Origin: Clostridia bacterium
Lineage (GTDB): Bacteria > Bacillota > Clostridia > Oscillospirales > Acutalibacteraceae
Assembly: GCA_017521125.1 (NCBI GenBank)
Contig: JAFXDV010000013.1
Span: forward strand, 1 to 64,000
Direction of reading: 5' to 3'
DNA length: 64,000 bases
The notes under the pieces are model-generated. The model worked only from the letters and a program-made list of their open reading frames with translations, had not been told where the DNA came from and did no database searches. Made by a program: the position numbers and the translations under genes. Below, piece by piece: positions 60,462 through 64,000 of the stretch; within the stretch, counting starts at the first letter, position 1, and every line of letters starts with the position of its first letter.

Positions 60462-61154
60462 TTATTCTTTACGGGGGTCAATGTACTTTGCAGCATCATT
60501 GAATCTTCCGTATGTACCTTTTGCCTTTTCGTAAGCTTCATTAGGCTCCATGCCCTTCTTAATGAAGTCGGTCATCTTTCCGAGAGATACGAACTCATAT
60601 CCGATAACCTCATCGTTCTCATCAAGAGCCATTCTTGTGCAATAGCCCTCGGTCATTTCAAGGTAACGAACACCCTTAGCCTTAGTACCATACATAGTAC
60701 CAACCATAGAACGCTCGCCTTTACCAAGGTCTTCCATACCTGCGCCGATTACGAGGCCGTCTTCAGAGAAAGCAGACTGGCTTCTACCGTATACGATTTG
60801 TAAGAAAAGCTCACGCATAGCGGTGTTAATGGCATCGCAAACGAGGTCGGTGTTTAAAGCCTCTAAAAGAGTCTTGCCGGGAAGAATTTCTGCTGCCATA
60901 GCTGCAGAGTGGGTCATACCCGAGCAACCAATAGTCTCAACGAGAGCTTCTTCAATGATACCTTCTTTAACGTTTAAAGAAAGTTTGCAAGCGCCCTGCT
61001 GAGGAGCACACCAACCTACACCGTGTGTGTAAGCGGAGATGTCTTTAATTTCTTTTGCCTGTACCCATTTGCCTTCTTCGGGAATAGGAGCGGGTCCGTG
61101 ATGAGGTCCCTTGGCAACGGTACACATGTTTTGAACTTCTAAAGAATAATTCAT
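60462..61154 (-). CDS. NifU-like iron-sulfur scaffold protein (GGGtGRT partner)
   Basis: A 230-residue protein related to IscU/NifU N-domain scaffolds. VGWCAPQQGACKLSLNVKEGIIEEALVETIGCSGMTHSAAMAAEIL contains the cysteines that correspond to cluster ligands in NifU; a third conserved region covers the C-terminal half. The ATG at 61154 is 7 bases after AAAAGGAGAA; the longer frame is not supported. It has its own promoter at 61210-61238 and precedes the GGGtGRT gene. Confidence 0.85.
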   Translation of the reverse strand: MNYSLEVQNMCTVAKGPHHGPAPIPEEGKWVQAKEIKDISAYTHGVGWCAPQQGACKLSLNVKEGIIEEALVETIGCSGMTHSAAMAAEILPGKTLLEALNTDLVCDAINTAMRELFLQIVYGRSQSAFSEDGLVIGAGMEDLGKGERSMVGTMYGTKAKGVRYLEMTEGYCTRMALDENDEVIGYEFVSLGKMTDFIKKGMEPNEAYEKAKGTYGRFNDAAKYIDPRKE

Positions 61155-61209
61155 AGTGTTTTTCTCCTTTTGTATTTTGCCGAAATTTGTATTTTGTTCA
61201 TACAAAAAA

Positions 61210-61238
61210 AGTATACCAAAAAATCAGGAAAATTACAA
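61210..61238 (-). promoter_or_regulatory. Promoter of the scaffold/GGGtGRT pair
   Basis: Minus strand TTGTAA (61233-61238), 17 bases, TATACT (61210-61215). Confidence 0.65.
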
Positions 61239-61317
61239 GAGGAAAATGATATTGAATTGTATAAAATTTTATGGTATATTTAATTTCAAGTTAACATAAA
61301 AATAAAAGGTGGATATG

Positions 61318-61821
61318 ATGATGTTTAGAACAATAGAACCTAAGATGATAAAAGACAATTTAATAGAGTGTATAGCAGATGAATGGATGCTTTTAACCGC
61401 AGGAAACAGTGAGGGCTACAATATGATGACTGCCTCCTGGGGATTTATGGGAGAAATGTGGGGAGAAGACAGTGTGGCCGTTGTAGTAAGACCCCAAAGA
61501 TATACAATGGAGTTTTTAGAAAAACAAGATTATTTCACAATTTCTCTTTATGGAGATAACAAAGCAATTCATAAAATCTGCGGAGTTTCAAGCGGAAGAG
61601 ACGTTGATAAAACAAAGGAAACAGGTCTTACCCCCGTTGTTAACGATAAATATGTCTATTTTGGCGAGGCAAGAATGGTTTTTGTTATAAAAAAGCAATT
61701 TGTTCAGCCTTTAAAAGAGGAGAACTTTGTTGACAAGGAAATAATTGATAAATGGTATCCAAGTAAAGATTACCACAACCTGATTATCGGCAAAATTGAA
61801 AAGGTTTTAGTAAAAGAATAA
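61318..61821 (+). CDS. Flavin-reductase-like family protein
   Basis: A 167-residue flavin-binding protein of the split-barrel type. LTAGNSEGYNMMTASWGFMG and VVVRPQRYTMEFLEKQDYFTISLY resemble the flavin reductase/NADH:FMN family. AAAAGGTGG lies ahead of three consecutive in-frame ATGs (61315, 61318, 61321); the second has the best spacing, but either neighbour is possible. Reads alone, with a terminator behind. Confidence 0.85.
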   Translation: MMFRTIEPKMIKDNLIECIADEWMLLTAGNSEGYNMMTASWGFMGEMWGEDSVAVVVRPQRYTMEFLEKQDYFTISLYGDNKAIHKICGVSSGRDVDKTKETGLTPVVNDKYVYFGEARMVFVIKKQFVQPLKEENFVDKEIIDKWYPSKDYHNLIIGKIEKVLVKE

Positions 61822-61824
61822 CTG

Positions 61825-61860
61825 AAAATTCCTGCTTTTGTATTAGCAGGAATTTTTTTA
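61825..61860 (+). terminator. Terminator after the flavin-reductase gene
   Basis: AAAATTCCTGC/GCAGGAATTTTTTT with a 10-nt loop. Confidence 0.85.
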
Positions 61861-61940
61861 CAGTAAGAATTTGCGAAAAAGTGTCGATTTAATGTTGTAA
61901 AACCATTAGTTATGTGATACATTAAATAAGGTGATATAAA

Positions 61941-63380
61941 GTGTTCAAAAGCAAAGGCTTTAAAATAGCCGTAATATCCATTTTATCAGTAATTATGCTA
62001 TTGGTACTCAGTTACTTTTTTGCAATAAAAATTAATATGAACGTTAACGGCGATAAAGAGCTTGTGGTTGAGGCCAATAGTGATTATATAGATAAAGGCG
62101 CCGATGTTAGTTTATCTTTTTTTGGCGTTAAAACCCCATTAGAATATAGTTGTGAAAACAATGTCGATACAACGTCTATTGGTGAATATAGTGTAGTATA
62201 TTCGGCAAAAAAATTCGGTAAAATAAAAACAGAGGAAAGAAAGGTAATTATTGAGGACAATACCCCTCCGGAAATAATAGTTTCTTCAAAAACAGTAAAG
62301 GTTTCATTAAGTCTTATGCCTGTTACCTCCGATAAAATCAATTTTGAGTTTTCGGCTATAGACTCTTTTGATGGAGATGTTACCGCAAATGTCACAAAAG
62401 AGGTTGACGGAGACATACTTAGACTTGTTGCGACAGATGGGGCAGGGAATCAAAACGTTACCGAAGTTAAAATAGAGTATGTTGACGATAAACCGCCTGT
62501 TATTTCCCTAAAGGGAGGATCTCTGGTTTATGTAAAATCGGGAACTCAGTACAAGGAAATAGGGTACTCGGCAAACGATAACGTTGACGGAGATTTAACC
62601 TCAAAGGTTAAGGTGACAGGACTTCCTAATATGTCAAAATCAGGAATATACGTTGTAACATACGGCGTGACCGACTCGGCAGGAAACACAACCTACGCTA
62701 CAAGAAAGGTAGCCGTTTATGGTGCAGGCTATGCCGATGCATATAAAACGGTTAAACCTAATGGCAAAACGGTTTATCTTACGTTTGATGACGGCCCAGG
62801 ACCTTATACGGCTCAACTTTTAGATATTTTAAAATCATATAACGTAAAAGCTACGTTTTTCGTTACAAATCAGTTTCCCAAATATCAAAACCTTATTGGC
62901 AGAGCATATAAAGAGGGCCACGCTATCGGTGTTCATACATATACTCATAATTGGAATGTTTATTCAAGTCTTGAAAGTTATATTGATGACTTTACAAAAA
63001 TGCATAATTTGATAAAAGAGCAAACAGGAATTGATACAAAAATATTCCGTTTCCCCGGTGGCGCTAATAATACAGTAAGCAAAAAATATGCAAACGGTGT
63101 TGTATCTGCAATAGCAAATCAATTAACTTCACAGGGATACGTGTATTACGACTGGAACTGCGACTGTAATGATGCCACATCTGCTTCCACAAGCCGAATT
63201 ATTGAAAATGTTAAAAGACAAATTGCAAATAAAGATCATTCTGTGGTTTTAATGCACGATATAAAGAAAAAGACTGTTAATGCTGTTCCAGCGATAATTG
63301 AGTATTGCCTTGCTCATGGATATAATTTAGACGTAATTACTACCGAAACACCCCTTGTGCAACTTACCATTGCTAATTAA
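61941..63380 (+). CDS. Membrane-anchored polysaccharide deacetylase with Ig-like repeats
   Basis: A 479-residue protein. An N-terminal membrane anchor (about 8-30) is followed by two or three DUF5011-type Ig-like repeats (about 35-265; each has the NDNVDGDLT-like or SFDGDVTANV turn) and a NodB polysaccharide deacetylase (about 275-470). The motifs TFDDGPGP, HTYTH, RFPGG, YDWNCDC and LMHD supply the metal site and the general base. It probably removes acetyl groups from cell-wall glycans outside the cell. GTG start at 61941, with AAGGTGA ahead. Confidence 0.92.
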   Translation: MFKSKGFKIAVISILSVIMLLVLSYFFAIKINMNVNGDKELVVEANSDYIDKGADVSLSFFGVKTPLEYSCENNVDTTSIGEYSVVYSAKKFGKIKTEERKVIIEDNTPPEIIVSSKTVKVSLSLMPVTSDKINFEFSAIDSFDGDVTANVTKEVDGDILRLVATDGAGNQNVTEVKIEYVDDKPPVISLKGGSLVYVKSGTQYKEIGYSANDNVDGDLTSKVKVTGLPNMSKSGIYVVTYGVTDSAGNTTYATRKVAVYGAGYADAYKTVKPNGKTVYLTFDDGPGPYTAQLLDILKSYNVKATFFVTNQFPKYQNLIGRAYKEGHAIGVHTYTHNWNVYSSLESYIDDFTKMHNLIKEQTGIDTKIFRFPGGANNTVSKKYANGVVSAIANQLTSQGYVYYDWNCDCNDATSASTSRIIENVKRQIANKDHSVVLMHDIKKKTVNAVPAIIEYCLAHGYNLDVITTETPLVQLTIAN

Positions 63381-63408
63381 AAAAAGCCGTCTTAAAGACG
63401 GCTTTAAA
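63381..63408. terminator. Two-way terminator
   Basis: AAAAGCCGTCTT/AAGACGGCTTT stem with a tiny loop, ending the deacetylase gene and the small Asn/Gln gene coming from the right. Confidence 0.88.
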
Positions 63409-63409
63409 A

Positions 63410-63526
63410 CTATCTATTTTGATTGTTTTCCTGATTCTTGTTCTGATTCTTGTTTTGGTTGTTTTTATTTTGATTATTGTTATTATTCTTATTCTGGTTA
63501 TTGTTTTGGTTGTTTTGATTGTTCAC
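63410..63526 (-). CDS. 38-residue Asn/Gln/Lys-rich small protein
   Basis: A short gene starting at GTG (63526), 9 or so bases after GAGGGGTGA. Of 38 residues, 34 are Asn, Gln or Lys (pattern NNQNNQNNNQNKN, then NQNKNQ), with single Glu and Arg near the end. It has no membrane segment. It lies between the tatD gene and a terminator, with its ribosome site in the 3' arm of a hairpin (63533-63571). Its low complexity makes homology searching difficult. The ribosome site, clean stop and terminator support it as real; function unknown. Confidence 0.6.
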   Translation of the reverse strand: MNNQNNQNNNQNKNNNNNQNKNNQNKNQNKNQENNQNR

Positions 63527-63532
63527 GCAAAT

Positions 63533-63571
63533 CACCCCTCTTTCAGTTTTATTATTGCTGAAATTGGGGTG
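63533..63571 (-). promoter_or_regulatory. Hairpin covering the small gene's ribosome site
   Basis: On the minus strand CACCCC pairs with GGGGTG and TTCAG with CTGAA, with a 3-nt internal loop and an 11-nt apical loop. The last arm contains the GGGGTG of the ribosome site, so translation of the 38-residue gene could be limited. Confidence 0.5.
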
Positions 63572-63579
63572 ATTATTCT

Positions 63580-64000
63580 TTAAAATTTAAAGAGAGATAT
63601 TGCGTTTTCCTTGGTTATACGATAAATCTCATTTATTGGAATTTTTTTAATTTCGCTAATTTTTTGGGCGACCAGAGAGATTAGAAAAGAATTATTAAGC
63701 TTGCCTCTGAAAGGTTCAGGTGCAAGATACGGACCGTCGGTTTCAAGAAGAATTTTTTCCATAGGAATATCTTCAACAACCTCCACAAGTTTTCGAGCGT
63801 TTTTAAAGGTAACAACTCCGCCAACACCAATATACATTCCAAGCTTTACAATCTCTCTTGCCATTTCCAAACTGCCTGAAAAACAGTGGACAACACCCTT
63901 GGGCTTATATTTTTTTAAAATTTCAAGAGTGTCGCAGTGAGCATCTCGGTCGTGAACAATTATTGGTAAATCATATTTTTTTGCAAGTTCTATCTGAAAA
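63580..64000 (-). CDS. tatD: TatD-family metal-dependent hydrolase, 3' part
   Basis: The C-terminal ~140 residues of a TatD-type deoxyribonuclease; the 5' end lies beyond the window. HDRDAHCDTLEIL, VVHCFSGS and the metal/catalytic ILLETDGPYLAPEPFRGK are clear. The reading frame is open to the window edge, so there is no internal start here (an ATG at 63870 lies inside the domain). Enzymes of this family act as 3'-5' exonucleases or deacylases. Confidence 0.92.
   Translation of the reverse strand, partial: FQIELAKKYDLPIIVHDRDAHCDTLEILKKYKPKGVVHCFSGSLEMAREIVKLGMYIGVGGVVTFKNARKLVEVVEDIPMEKILLETDGPYLAPEPFRGKLNNSFLISLVAQKISEIKKIPINEIYRITKENAISLFKF

Noticed and set aside
1..64000. CRISPR arrays, rRNA genes, transposases or phage structural genes
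   Set aside because: None was found by eye on either strand.

Overview
The window looks like a chromosomal segment from a low-GC, spore-forming Clostridia member, probably of the Oscillospiraceae/Ruminococcaceae type. The reasons are the complete spoIIIAA-AH operon plus spoIID, a clostridial mreBCD-PBP2-minD-mgsA block, a pyrK/pyrD(B-type) pyrimidine operon with pyrI, the GGGtGRT/scaffold pair, and consensus promoters with AT-rich spacing. This is inferred from gene content; no taxonomic search was run.

Layout. (1) About 1-14,000 is accessory. It opens with ~1.4 kb that carries no convincing protein gene but has a perfect consensus leftward promoter and many strong hairpins: a candidate large structured RNA. 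Leftward cargo genes follow: two AraC/GyrI-type regulators, a nucleotidyltransferase, a P-loop kinase-like protein and an S51-type peptidase. A rightward AT-rich block (5,625-11,679) then encodes an unknown 684-residue protein and a tightly overlapping five-gene operon: XRE regulator, SocA/Panacea-like protein, PD-(D/E)XK-like nuclease, TGT-like protein with a CxCxxC...H site, and a SIR2 protein. This operon is the best candidate for an undescribed antiphage-type system. A Fic protein and a membrane transglutaminase follow, and the region ends at a tRNA-Leu(UAA) whose 3' end points into the accessory side.

(2) 14,100-34,200 is housekeeping: a TtcA-type PP-loop protein, the YifB/ComM ATPase, then polA, an LMW phosphatase-RimI fusion, tsaD, mreBCD and PBP2 in one direction, followed by a minD-like gene, mgsA, hisS and a CNNM/CorC-type transporter behind a structured leader. 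spoIID, a membrane protein, an ATP-grasp protein, an Mrp-type Fe-S carrier and an S1-domain protein follow. A MITE-like ~275 bp inverted-repeat element separates these from the dus-yebC pair.

(3) 36,400-48,300 holds the spoIIIA operon, an Asp23 protein, membrane transporters, an acyl-ACP thioesterase, MntP, an OGG-type glycosylase and a MATE transporter. (4) 48,300-57,300 is the pyrimidine operon pyrC-carB-pyrK-pyrD-pyrF-pyrE-pyrB-pyrI behind an attenuator-like leader; carA is not in it. (5) 57,300-64,000 contains a CvpA-like protein, an SGNH-type lipoprotein, the GGGtGRT/scaffold pair, a flavin reductase, a cell-wall polysaccharide deacetylase, a tiny Asn/Gln-rich gene and the 3' part of a TatD nuclease.
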